Origin: Streptomyces sp. NBC_00353
Lineage (GTDB): Bacteria; Actinomycetota; Actinomycetes; Streptomycetales; Streptomycetaceae
Assembly (NCBI RefSeq): GCF_036108815.1
Contig: NZ_CP107985.1
Location: 1,488,001-1,552,000, forward strand
Reading direction: 5' to 3'
Length of the DNA: 64,000 nucleotides
The notes below the pieces were generated by a model. It ran no database searches. It had not been told where the DNA came from and worked only from the letters and a program-made list of their open reading frames with translations. Positions 31,218 through 39,053 of the stretch are shown here, in pieces. The translations under genes and the position numbers were made by a program. Position 1 is the first letter of the stretch; each line of letters opens with the position of its first letter.

Positions 31218-32384
31218 CTAGCTCTTCACCTCGGCGCCACAGGACTGCCGTACACGAAGCTCGGGCAGCAGGGCCAAGTGCCGTTTCGTACCCGCCCGCT
31301 GCCCCTGCCGACACTCCCGCACACGCCGGAGCAGCAGCTGCACGGCCTCTCGGCCGACCTCGTACTTCGGCGGTGCGACCGCCGTCAGCGGGAGATCGGA
31401 GAGGGCCGCCACGTCGTCGTCGTACGCAATGATCGCCAGGTCCTGCGGTATCCGGAGCTGCGGCTCGAGGCCGCGCAGGATCTGCAGCAGGAGGATGGCA
31501 TCCGTGTCGCTGAGCACGACTGCCGCGCTCACCCTCCCTGCGTCGACAGCCTTGACCAACCTCTTCGCCGCCTGCTCGAGGCGGCCCGTGTCGAGTTCGC
31601 CCGCGTACAGATCGATGGGGTCGATCGGCGGCCCGGCGATCCCGGCAGACCGCAGCGCCGCCTCGTACCCGGCCCGCACCTGCACTCCCGTCGCGCTGCC
31701 GCCGGCCAACAGCGCGATGTCGCGGTGCCCGAGCGAGACGAGGTGACGCACCGCAAGCCCGACTCCCGCGTAGTGGTCCGAGCAGACGAAGTCGAACTCG
31801 GCGGCCTGCGTTCCCGCGGCCGCACGGCGTTCGAGCATGACGGTCGGAACGCCGAAGTCGAGGTCAGAGGCGTCCTCCTCGGAGCCGTCCCGCATCCAGC
31901 CCGGAGTCAGCAGCAGCCCGTCGATGCCCGAGTCCAGCAACCTGCGCGCCTGCTCCTCGTCCTGACCTGGGATATAGCCCGAGAAGCCGAGCACGAGCCG
32001 GCCGCCGGCCGACTGGACCTCCTCCCGCACACCTCGAATGATCTCTCCGAAGTAGTACTGGGATTGCGGAACCACCAGGCCAAGGGTGACACCTGCGCCG
32101 TCGGCCAGGTCCGACGGGCCCGCTTCCGGGATCAGCTGCGGTCCCTGCACGGACGCGGCAGCCGATGCGCCGGGCCAGGAGACCGCGCCCCGCGTCCGGT
32201 CCAGCCGCCCGGCGGTGGACAGAGCTTCCACATCGCGGCGAAGGGTGACCGTGGACATCCCCAGATGGTGCGCAAGGTCGGTGACCCGCAGGCTGCCGTG
32301 CCGGCGGACCAGTTCAAGGATCCGCTCATGGCGTTCGTCGACCGAGTACCGCACACCGGGCTCCCACGCTGGTAGGGACGTCAT
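31218..32384 (-). CDS. Hybrid regulator: DeoR-type HTH with LacI-type sugar sensor
   Basis: The 388-residue regulator begins with a DeoR-like winged helix (RHERILELVRRHGSLRVTDL, then MSTVTLRRDVEALSTAGRL and RTRGAV, about residues 18-70). It continues with a LacI/GalR periplasmic-binding-like sensor (VTLGLVVPQSQYYFGEIIRG, IDGLLLTPGWMRD, VGLAVRHLVSLGHRDIALLAG, DLAIIAYDDDVAAL). This combination replaces the usual LacI headpiece. It should sense a sugar or oligosaccharide derived from the polymer handled by neighbours. Two matching operators flank its gene, one before the transporter operon and one between its own start and the dehydrogenase gene. A TAGTCT -10-like box lies 11 bases before the ATG, giving a very short leader. 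Confidence 0.9.
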   Translation of the reverse strand: MTSLPAWEPGVRYSVDERHERILELVRRHGSLRVTDLAHHLGMSTVTLRRDVEALSTAGRLDRTRGAVSWPGASAAASVQGPQLIPEAGPSDLADGAGVTLGLVVPQSQYYFGEIIRGVREEVQSAGGRLVLGFSGYIPGQDEEQARRLLDSGIDGLLLTPGWMRDGSEEDASDLDFGVPTVMLERRAAAGTQAAEFDFVCSDHYAGVGLAVRHLVSLGHRDIALLAGGSATGVQVRAGYEAALRSAGIAGPPIDPIDLYAGELDTGRLEQAAKRLVKAVDAGRVSAAVVLSDTDAILLLQILRGLEPQLRIPQDLAIIAYDDDVAALSDLPLTAVAPPKYEVGREAVQLLLRRVRECRQGQRAGTKRHLALLPELRVRQSCGAEVKS

Positions 32385-32442
32385 TCGTACAGCTCAGACT
32401 ACTCCGGCGATCACGACGATCGATCTGATTCATTTTCGCTTC

Positions 32443-32469
32443 TTCGATCATTCGATCTTGACGATCGAA
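32443..32469. promoter_or_regulatory. Operator of the DeoR/LacI-hybrid regulator, catabolic copy
   Basis: TTCGATC (32443-32449), one base, TTCGATC (32451-32457), five bases, GATCGAA (32463-32469): the same 27-base layout as at 31187-31213. The -35 hexamer of the dehydrogenase promoter (32458-32463) lies inside it, so bound protein should block RNA polymerase. A further GATCGATC at 32418-32425 overlaps the expected -35 region of the regulator's own promoter. Confidence 0.8.
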
Positions 32470-32493
32470 ACGACGATCCTTAGGGTCGGCGCA
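32458..32493 (+). promoter_or_regulatory. Leaderless vegetative promoter of dehydrogenase-GH29 operon
   Basis: TTGACG (32458-32463), 17 bases, TAGGGT (32481-32486), six bases, ATG at 32493. This is a near-consensus promoter whose predicted transcription start is the A of the start codon. Confidence 0.8.
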
Positions 32494-33554
32494 TGACCGT
32501 CCAGACCACGGACTCCCACGAGTCGCCTCTCCCGGGTCCGCAGCCGCACCGCCGGCCCCGAACCCTGCTGGCGATGGACCCCACCGTGACCACCACGCTT
32601 CTCAGTCCACGCACGCTCCGCAGGCTCGCGCAGACGGCGGAGGTGGACCGCGAGCTCATCGTCGACGACTTCTCGCGGGCCGACGCGCTCGCGGCCCTGC
32701 GCGACACCGAGGTGCTGTTGACCTTCTGGGGCTGCCCTCCCGTCGACGATTACGTGCTGACCGCGGCGCCCCGGCTGCGGGCTGTCGTCCACGCGGCCGG
32801 CACGGTCAAGTCACATGTCACCGAGGCGTGCTGGGAGCGCGGATTACTTGTCTCCTCGGCGGCGGCGGCCAATGCGCTGCCCGTCGCCGAGTTCACCGTG
32901 GCCGCGGTGTTGCTCTCCAACAAGCGCCTGCTGGAGGTGCGCGAGGCCTATCGCCGGATCCGTGGGGAACACGACTGGCGCGCCGCCTTCCTCGACGTCG
33001 GGAACTACCGCAGGACCGTCGGCATCATCGGCGCCTCGCGCATCGGCCGACGGGTGATCGAGCTGTTGCGCCCGTACGACCTGGAGGTCATCGTCCACGA
33101 TCCGCATCTGAGCAGGACCGATGCCGCTGCCCTCGGAATCCGCCCCGTCGGGCTCGACGAGCTCTGCGAGAGCTCCGACGTGGTCAGCGTGCACGCCCCC
33201 GAGATACCTGAGACCCGCCACATGATCGACCGCCATCGGCTCGGTCTGATGCGGGACGGCGCGACACTCATCAACACCGCGCGCGGTTCGCTCGTCGAAC
33301 AGGACGCGCTCACCGAGGAGCTGGTTTCGGGCCGGCTGTACGCCGTGCTCGATGTCACCGAGCCCGAGGTGCCGCCCACGGGATCCCCTCTGTACGAACT
33401 CCCCAATGTGCTGCTCACCCCGCACTTCGCCGGCTCCTTCGGCAACGAGGTGCAGCGGATGGCCGACTCGGCGGTCGACGAGATCGCCCGGTACGCGGCC
33501 GGGCTGCCGTTCGCCCACCCCGTGCTCCGCGACGAGTTGGGGCGCACGGCGTGA
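32493..33554 (+). CDS. D-isomer-specific 2-hydroxyacid dehydrogenase family protein
   Basis: The 353-residue NAD(P)-dependent dehydrogenase has a Rossmann motif GIIGASRIGRRVIELL (about residues 170-185), the catalytic Arg in NTARGSLVEQDAL, the following Glu in VTEPEVPP, and the catalytic His in LLTPHFAGS. The first 30 residues are an unstructured extension. The family interconverts 2-hydroxy and 2-oxo acids. The neighbourhood (lyase, GH29, oligosaccharide importer) suggests it handles a sugar-acid-derived product, which is inference. The mRNA is predicted to be leaderless. Its stop overlaps the start of the GH29 gene (GTGA), so the two proteins are made together. Confidence 0.88.
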   Translation: MTVQTTDSHESPLPGPQPHRRPRTLLAMDPTVTTTLLSPRTLRRLAQTAEVDRELIVDDFSRADALAALRDTEVLLTFWGCPPVDDYVLTAAPRLRAVVHAAGTVKSHVTEACWERGLLVSSAAAANALPVAEFTVAAVLLSNKRLLEVREAYRRIRGEHDWRAAFLDVGNYRRTVGIIGASRIGRRVIELLRPYDLEVIVHDPHLSRTDAAALGIRPVGLDELCESSDVVSVHAPEIPETRHMIDRHRLGLMRDGATLINTARGSLVEQDALTEELVSGRLYAVLDVTEPEVPPTGSPLYELPNVLLTPHFAGSFGNEVQRMADSAVDEIARYAAGLPFAHPVLRDELGRTA

Positions 33555-34822
33555 CCATGCAACCGTGGTTTCCCGAGGCCAAGCTCGGGATCTTCGTCCA
33601 CTGGGGGATCTACGCGGTCCGGGGTGTCGCGGAGTCCTGGTCGTTCTTCGGCGGGGACATCTCCCACGAGGAGTACATGGAGCAGTTGGGAGGCTTCACC
33701 GCATCGAGCTACGACCCGGACGACTGGGCGAAGCTCTTTGCCGGCGCCGGCGCCAGGTACGCCGTACTGACGACCAAGCACCACGATGGCGTCGCGCTGT
33801 GGGACACCCGGCAGACGGATCTGTCGGTCGTTCGGCGCAGTCCGGCGGCCCGGGATCTGGTCGGCCCCTTCGCCGAAGCGCTGCGCCGCCGGAGTCTGCG
33901 CGTCGGCCTCTACTTCTCGCACAACGACTGGAGCCATCCCGACTACCCCAGCGTCCGGCCCGCGCAGCTGCACAGGCCGTGGGTCGACAACCGCCGCGCG
34001 ATGCCGGCGCCCGGCCAGGAGGACCCCGAGCGCTGGGAGCGCTACCTGGAGACCGTGCACCGCGGGCAGATCCGCGAGCTGATCGAGGGATACCGGCCCG
34101 ACCTGCTGTGGTTCGACGGTGCCTGGGAGCGCGACGAGCGGCAGTGGCGGATGAAGGAACTCCGCGAGGAGATCCTCCGGCTGAGCCCCCGGACCGTACT
34201 CAACGGCCGCATGCTCGGCCACGGCGACTACGCCACCGCGGAGCTGGGCGTCCCCATCCAGCGCCCGGACGGGCACTGGGAACTCTGCTACACCATCGGC
34301 GACATGTGGGGGTACCAGCCCCAGGACGTCAACCACAAGTCGGTGCGCGAGCTGGTGAGAGTCTTCACCGAGACCATCGGCCACGGCGGCAATCTGCTGC
34401 TCAACACCGGCCCGGCGGAGGACGGCAGGATCCGCGCGGACCACGCCCGGCGGCTCGAGGGTCTCGGCCGGTGGATCCGCCGCAACAGCGAGGCCGTGTA
34501 CCCCACCGAAGCCGGCCTTCCCTACGGACATCACTACGGTCCTTCGATGCTCTCCAAGGACCGCCGCACGCTCTTCCTCGTCTGCTTCGACGCGCCCCGT
34601 GCGTTCGTCGAGCTCCGCGGCCTGCGCAACACCGTCAAGAACATCTCCGTGCTCGGCACCGGCGAGCGGCTGGACCACCGGGTCGTCGGCGGCTTCGCCA
34701 GTCGCGGTGTGCCGGGCGTGGTCCGCATCTACACACCCGCCACCTGTGATCCCTACGCCACCGTGCTCGCCCTCGAACTCGACGGCGAACTCGATCTCTA
34801 CCGCGGTCAGGGCGAGGGCTGA
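33551..34822 (+). CDS. GH29 alpha-L-fucosidase, cytoplasmic (second copy)
   Basis: The 423-residue GH29 enzyme has WFPEAKLGIFVHWGIY, GARYAVLTTKHHDGVALWD, GLYFSHNDWSHPDYP and nucleophile Asp189 in LLWFDGAW. It is collinear with the GH29 protein encoded at 14821 and shares many blocks, such as HYGPSMLSKDRRTLFLVCFD. No signal peptide is present, so it cleaves fucose from imported fragments. It starts with GTG at 33551, overlapping the dehydrogenase stop by four bases; an ATG two codons later is an alternative. The operon is controlled by the leaderless promoter and operator before the dehydrogenase. It is convergent with the polyamine transporter operon. Confidence 0.93.
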   Translation: MTMQPWFPEAKLGIFVHWGIYAVRGVAESWSFFGGDISHEEYMEQLGGFTASSYDPDDWAKLFAGAGARYAVLTTKHHDGVALWDTRQTDLSVVRRSPAARDLVGPFAEALRRRSLRVGLYFSHNDWSHPDYPSVRPAQLHRPWVDNRRAMPAPGQEDPERWERYLETVHRGQIRELIEGYRPDLLWFDGAWERDERQWRMKELREEILRLSPRTVLNGRMLGHGDYATAELGVPIQRPDGHWELCYTIGDMWGYQPQDVNHKSVRELVRVFTETIGHGGNLLLNTGPAEDGRIRADHARRLEGLGRWIRRNSEAVYPTEAGLPYGHHYGPSMLSKDRRTLFLVCFDAPRAFVELRGLRNTVKNISVLGTGERLDHRVVGGFASRGVPGVVRIYTPATCDPYATVLALELDGELDLYRGQGEG

Positions 34823-34890
34823 GCCGGCCTGCTTCCCGACCGGCCGCCCGACGTACGTCAGTGGTCCCTAGGGTACGGGCTTCGTTCCTG

Positions 34891-35706
34891 TCAGATGCGG
34901 CTGCCGGAGGCGGTGTCGGACGACAGCCGTTGCGCGAGATAGATCGGTATGACGGACAACAGGACAAGGACGGCGGCGACGACGTTGACGACCGGGGCCT
35001 GTTGGGGGCGGGCCATGTTGGAGAAGATCCAGACGGGAAGGGTCTGGACGCCGGGCCCGGCGGTGAAGGTCGTCACGACGATCTCGTCGAAGGACAGGGC
35101 GAAGGCGAGGAGTCCGCCCGCCACCAGCGCGGAGCGCACCAGCGGGAAGGTGATGTCGACGAACGTACGGAAGGTGTGGGCCCCGAGGTCCATGGCGGCC
35201 TCTTCGTACGACCCTGGCATCCGGCGCAGCCGGGCGATCACGTTGTTGAAGACGACCACGATGCAGAAGGTGGCGTGGCCGACGACCACCGTGAACATTC
35301 CGAGGCCCACTCCCAGCGGTTCGAGGACCGTACGGAAGGCGGTGTTGAGCGCGACACCGGTGACGATGCCCGGCAGTGCGATCGGCAGGACGACCACGAA
35401 GGAGATGGCCTCGCGTCCGAAGAACTTGTAGCGCTGGCAGGCGAAGGCGATGAGTGTGCCGAGGACCAGGGCGATCGCGGTCGCCCCGAGCCCGGCCCTG
35501 ACCGAGGTCCACAGCGCGTCGCGGGCGCCCGAACTGTGCCAGGCGGCAACCCACCAGTCGAAGGTGAGGCCCGGTGGCGGCCAGCCCGAACTGCGGTCCG
35601 GGTTGAGGGAGTTGATGAGGACCAGGAGCAGCGGGACGTAGATCACCGCGAAGCCGAGCCCGGCGGCGATGCGCAGTGTGACGCGCGCGGGGCGGGAGAG
35701 ATTCAT
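34891..35706 (-). CDS. potC: Polyamine-type ABC permease PotC
   Basis: The 271-residue permease has about six transmembrane helices, starting with FAVIYVPLLLVLINSLNPD. The EAA loop EEAAMDLGAHTFRTFVDITFP is typical of the PotC/YdcV group, and AFALSFDEIVVTTFTAG is a strong subgroup marker. It is the last gene of a leftward potA-D-B-C operon, 43 bases after potB. The complex imports spermidine/putrescine or related amines such as GABA; the substrate is not fixed by sequence. Confidence 0.9.
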   Translation of the reverse strand: MNLSRPARVTLRIAAGLGFAVIYVPLLLVLINSLNPDRSSGWPPPGLTFDWWVAAWHSSGARDALWTSVRAGLGATAIALVLGTLIAFACQRYKFFGREAISFVVVLPIALPGIVTGVALNTAFRTVLEPLGVGLGMFTVVVGHATFCIVVVFNNVIARLRRMPGSYEEAAMDLGAHTFRTFVDITFPLVRSALVAGGLLAFALSFDEIVVTTFTAGPGVQTLPVWIFSNMARPQQAPVVNVVAAVLVLLSVIPIYLAQRLSSDTASGSRI

Positions 35707-35749
35707 CGGGGGCCTTCGCTGTGCGTGATACGGGGGTGAAGGAGAGGGG

Positions 35750-36634
35750 TCAGAGACTGCTGAGGGCTCCGGTACGGCGCACCGCGAGCAGATAGAACAC
35801 GATGATCACGACGGGCACGGTGCCGAGTGCGGCGGCCAGCGGCAGGTCCAGGGTGATGTTGGAGTAGATGAGGTTGCCGATGAGCTGCGTCTTTCCGCCG
35901 ACGATCTGTACGGCGATGTAGTCGCCGAGACTGAGCGAGAAGGTGAAGACCGAGCCGGCTGCGATGGACGGCAGGATCATCGGCAGCACGACGGAGCGGA
36001 AGGTCCGGCCGGTGCGGGCGCCGAGGTCGGCGGAGGCGTCGAGGAGGCTGGCCGGGAGCTGCTCGAGTCCGGCGTGGATCGGCAGGATCATGTACGGCAG
36101 CCACAGGTAGGTCAGCACCAGGACGGTCGCGGTCAGGCCGTAGCCGGGCCCCTCGAGTCCCAGTGGTTTCAGCGCCCAGTCGAGCAGACCGCCCTGGGCG
36201 AGGATGAGTCGCCAGGCATACGCCTTGACCAGGTAGCTGGCCCACAGCGGAGTGAGGATCGCCACGACGAGGAGCGGTCGCCGCCTGGGGTTGGCGATGC
36301 GGGCTGTGTAGAAGGCGATCGGGAAGGCGATCAGTACACACAGCGCGGTGACCGCGAGGGCGACGCCGATGCTGCGCAGGGCGACCTGACGGTAGACGCC
36401 GGTGGTGAACAGTGCGGTGAAGTTGTCCGTGTTCCAGATCTTCACCACGTCGGAGGTGAAGGAGTCCGTGGTCCAGAACGCGGAGAGGAACAGCACGGTG
36501 AGCGAGCCGAGGTAGGCCAGGGCGAGCCAGGCCAGTGGTGCGGAGAGCAGCAGGGACAGCTGCAGCCGGGGGCGGCGGTGCAGGGTCCCGGCGAGCCGCC
36601 GGACGGGTCCGGCGGCAGGCACGGTGGTGGTCAT
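35750..36634 (-). CDS. potB: Polyamine-type ABC permease PotB
   Basis: The 294-residue permease has a first helix LSLLLSAPLAWLALAYLGSL, a periplasmic loop (TTDSFTSDVVKIWNTDNFTA), and an EAA loop LDASADLGARTGRTFRSVVLP. FTFSLSLGDYIAVQIVGG is characteristic of PotB-type subunits. The ATG at 36634 is preferred: GAGGG lies upstream and the start falls 13 bases after the potD stop. It pairs with PotC to make the membrane channel. Confidence 0.9.
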   Translation of the reverse strand: MTTTVPAAGPVRRLAGTLHRRPRLQLSLLLSAPLAWLALAYLGSLTVLFLSAFWTTDSFTSDVVKIWNTDNFTALFTTGVYRQVALRSIGVALAVTALCVLIAFPIAFYTARIANPRRRPLLVVAILTPLWASYLVKAYAWRLILAQGGLLDWALKPLGLEGPGYGLTATVLVLTYLWLPYMILPIHAGLEQLPASLLDASADLGARTGRTFRSVVLPMILPSIAAGSVFTFSLSLGDYIAVQIVGGKTQLIGNLIYSNITLDLPLAAALGTVPVVIIVFYLLAVRRTGALSSL

Positions 36635-36647
36635 GGACAGGTAACCC

Positions 36648-37850
36648 TCAGCCCTTGATCTCGGTCCAGGCCTGGACCCACTTGGCGTACGGCACACACT
36701 TGGTGTCCGTACGTCCGTCCACGCACTGCGCGATGGGCGTGGTCCAGAAGTGAACGTCCTTCCAGTACGACTCGTCGGCAGCGTGGTAGGTGGTGCAGTG
36801 GTTCTTGTCCGCGGTCAGCGTGCAGGCCTTCTCGTTGGACGGGGCCTCACCGAAGTACTCGGCGACCTGGGCGTTCACCTTCGGCGAGATGATCCAATTC
36901 ATCCAGCTGTAGGCGCAGTTGGGGTGCTTGGCCTTGGCGGAGATCATCCATGTGTCCGACCAGCCGGTGGCGCCCTCCTTGGGGAGGACGGCCTTGACCG
37001 GGACCTTCTCGGCCTGGGCGGTGTTCAGGATCACCTGCCAGCTGGTGCCGACCACCGAGTCGCCGCTCTTGAAGGCGGAGACCTCCTTCAGATAGTCGCT
37101 CCAGTACTCACCGACGTTGGCGTTCTGCTCCTTGAGCAGGTCGACGGCGGCGTCGAACTGCTTCTGGTCCAGGGCGTACGGGTCCTTGATGCCGAGGGAC
37201 GGCTCGGTCTTCATCAGGTACAGGGCGGCGTCCGCGATGTAGATCGGCGAGTCGTACGCCGTGACCTTCCCCTTGTATGCCGAGGACTTGTCGAAGACCG
37301 CGGACCAGGAGTCGGGCGCCGGGGAGACCTTCTTCGTGTTGTACATCAGCAAATTGGCGCCGCGGCCGTGCGGGATGCCGTACGAGACACCCTTGACCGA
37401 GTTCCACTGCTGGTCCTTCAGCCCGGAGAAGACGTCCTTGTAGTTGGGCACCAACTCGGTGTTGACGGGCGCGGCGTCGCCGGAGGCGATCAGTCGCAGC
37501 GCCGCGTCGCCGGAGGCGGAGACCGCGTCGTACTGACCGGTCTTCATCAGGCTGACCATCTCGTCGGACGTGCCCGCGGTCTTGGTGTTGACCTGACAGC
37601 CGGTCTGCTTCTCGAAGTCGGTGACCCAGTCGACCTTCGGGTCGTTGGAGCCGTCCTCGGCGTAGCCGGCCCACGCGATCAGGTTCACCTGGCCCTCCGT
37701 CTTGCCGAGGGTCTTCTGCGCGGTGAGCTTGGGCGGGGTGAAGTCGCTGCCGCCGGGCGACGTGGCAGCGGTGTTCGAGGAACCGCAGGCGGTGGCGAGG
37801 AGCAGGGCGCCGAGCGCGGCCGCTGCTCGGGACGTTCGGTTCAGACGCAC
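36648..37850 (-). CDS. potD: Polyamine-type solute-binding lipoprotein PotD
   Basis: The 400-residue lipoprotein has a signal with LLLATAC as lipobox and the PotD-like fold: VNLIAWAGYAEDGSNDPKVDWVTDFEKQTGCQ is split over residues 50-85, followed by YDAVSASGDAALRLIA and YGIPHGRGANLLMYN. The late cysteine-rich region (ACTLTADKNHC, QCVDGRTDTKC) distinguishes it from E. coli PotD and fits the actinobacterial spermidine/putrescine-like group. The GTG at 37850 follows GGAGAACCCT. It is second in the operon, 53 bases after potA. Substrate may be polyamine, opine or GABA-like. Confidence 0.87.
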   Translation of the reverse strand: MRLNRTSRAAAALGALLLATACGSSNTAATSPGGSDFTPPKLTAQKTLGKTEGQVNLIAWAGYAEDGSNDPKVDWVTDFEKQTGCQVNTKTAGTSDEMVSLMKTGQYDAVSASGDAALRLIASGDAAPVNTELVPNYKDVFSGLKDQQWNSVKGVSYGIPHGRGANLLMYNTKKVSPAPDSWSAVFDKSSAYKGKVTAYDSPIYIADAALYLMKTEPSLGIKDPYALDQKQFDAAVDLLKEQNANVGEYWSDYLKEVSAFKSGDSVVGTSWQVILNTAQAEKVPVKAVLPKEGATGWSDTWMISAKAKHPNCAYSWMNWIISPKVNAQVAEYFGEAPSNEKACTLTADKNHCTTYHAADESYWKDVHFWTTPIAQCVDGRTDTKCVPYAKWVQAWTEIKG

Positions 37851-37903
37851 AGGGTTCTCCACGGGAGGGTTGGGGTGGGGACGGGTCGTGCGGGTGTGTG
37901 CGC

Positions 37904-38941
37904 TCACCGGGCCTCAGGGACCTGGAAGTTGTGCCGTCGGTGCCACTGGAGCGTGACCCGGGAGCCACGGAAGGCGGCGACGTCCTCGGAGGAGGTCTCC
38001 AGGTTCTGCTGGAGGGCGGTGAGCCTGCCGCCTGCGTCGAGGTCCACCAGGAAGCGGGTGGCGTCCCCCAGGTAGACGACCTCCGCCACGGTGCCGGTGG
38101 CACTGGAGTGCTGCGGCTCGTCGGCGATGGCGGATTCCTTGAGCACGCGGATCTTCTCCGGCCGGATGCTGTACGTTCCCCGGTCGCCCACGACCTGCTC
38201 CGCGGCGTCGTCGGTCAGCAGGTTCGACGTACCGACGAAGCCCGCGACGAACGGGGTGGCGGGACGTTCGTATATCTGGGCCGGGGTCCCGATCTGTTCG
38301 ACGCGGCCCTGATTGAAGACCGCGATCCGGTCGCTCATTGTCAGCGCTTCCTCCTGGTCGTGCGTGACGAAGACGAAGGTGATGCCGACCTCGCGCTGGA
38401 TCGCCGTGAGCTCGACCTGCATCTGCTCGCGCAGCTTGAGGTCGAGGGCGCCCAGCGGCTCGTCGAGCAGCAGCACCTTCGGACGGCCGACCAGGGCACG
38501 GGCCAGCGCCACGCGCTGGCGCTGGCCTCCGGAGAGCTGGGACGGGCGACGCGTCCCGAAGTCCGCGAGACGCACGCTCGCCAGAGCCTCCCTGGCCTGC
38601 TTCAGACGCTCGGCCTTGGGCACCTTGCGGACCTTGAGGCCGTAGGCGACGTTCTGCTCCAGGGTCATGTGCGGGAAGAGCGCGTAGTCCTGGAAGACGG
38701 TGTGCACATCGCGCTCGAAGGGTGCCAGACGGGTGACGTCGGAGCCTGCAAGCTCGATGGTTCCGCTGGTGGGAGCCTCGAAGCCGGCGATCATCCGGAG
38801 CACTGTGGTCTTGCCGGAGCCGGACGGCCCCAGCATGGAGAAGAACTCGCCGTCCGCGATCTCCAGGTCGACTCCGGCCACAGCCTCTGTCCGGCCGAAG
38901 GACTTACGCAGGTTCTGCAACCGGATGGCCATTCCCTCCAT
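37904..38941 (-). CDS. potA: Polyamine-type ABC transporter ATPase PotA
   Basis: The 345-residue ATPase has Walker A GPSGSGKTT, Q-loop VFQDYALFPHMT, signature LSGGQRQRVALARAL, Walker B VLLLDEPLGALD and the His switch FVTHDQEEAL. A C-terminal TOBE regulatory domain follows (YSIRPEKIRVL...VVYLGDATRFLVDL). It powers the PotBC permease. The ATG at 38941 is first in the operon; an ATG three codons in is also possible. A good minus-strand promoter lies 32 bases upstream, and the FadR-type regulator is divergent. Confidence 0.93.
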   Translation of the reverse strand: MEGMAIRLQNLRKSFGRTEAVAGVDLEIADGEFFSMLGPSGSGKTTVLRMIAGFEAPTSGTIELAGSDVTRLAPFERDVHTVFQDYALFPHMTLEQNVAYGLKVRKVPKAERLKQAREALASVRLADFGTRRPSQLSGGQRQRVALARALVGRPKVLLLDEPLGALDLKLREQMQVELTAIQREVGITFVFVTHDQEEALTMSDRIAVFNQGRVEQIGTPAQIYERPATPFVAGFVGTSNLLTDDAAEQVVGDRGTYSIRPEKIRVLKESAIADEPQHSSATGTVAEVVYLGDATRFLVDLDAGGRLTALQQNLETSSEDVAAFRGSRVTLQWHRRHNFQVPEAR

Positions 38942-38979
38942 GGGGGGAACCTTTCTGGTGCTGTCGGGAGTTGACCGTA

Positions 38980-39008
38980 AACATATGAAGTCATAGTTCT
39001 AATTTCAA
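38980..39008 (-). promoter_or_regulatory. Promoter of the pot operon
   Basis: On the minus strand TTGAAA (39008-39003) and TATGTT (38985-38980) are 17 bases apart, a near-consensus vegetative promoter. The start site would be near 38973, about 32 bases before potA. An inverted repeat lies across the spacer and the upstream edge of the -10 box. Confidence 0.65.
38984..38995. promoter_or_regulatory. Candidate FadR-type operator in pot promoter
   Basis: TATGA-AG-TCATA is a perfect 5-bp inverted repeat lying within the -35/-10 interval of the pot promoter. Its position fits repression by the divergent GntR/FadR-type regulator. A wider pair, AGTTGACC (38970-38977) and GGTCAACT (39031-39038), brackets the region. 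Confidence 0.45.
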
Positions 39009-39053
39009 GGCCCCGCTAAGGTAAAAGCTGGGTCAACTGGCAAGGTGGTGATC

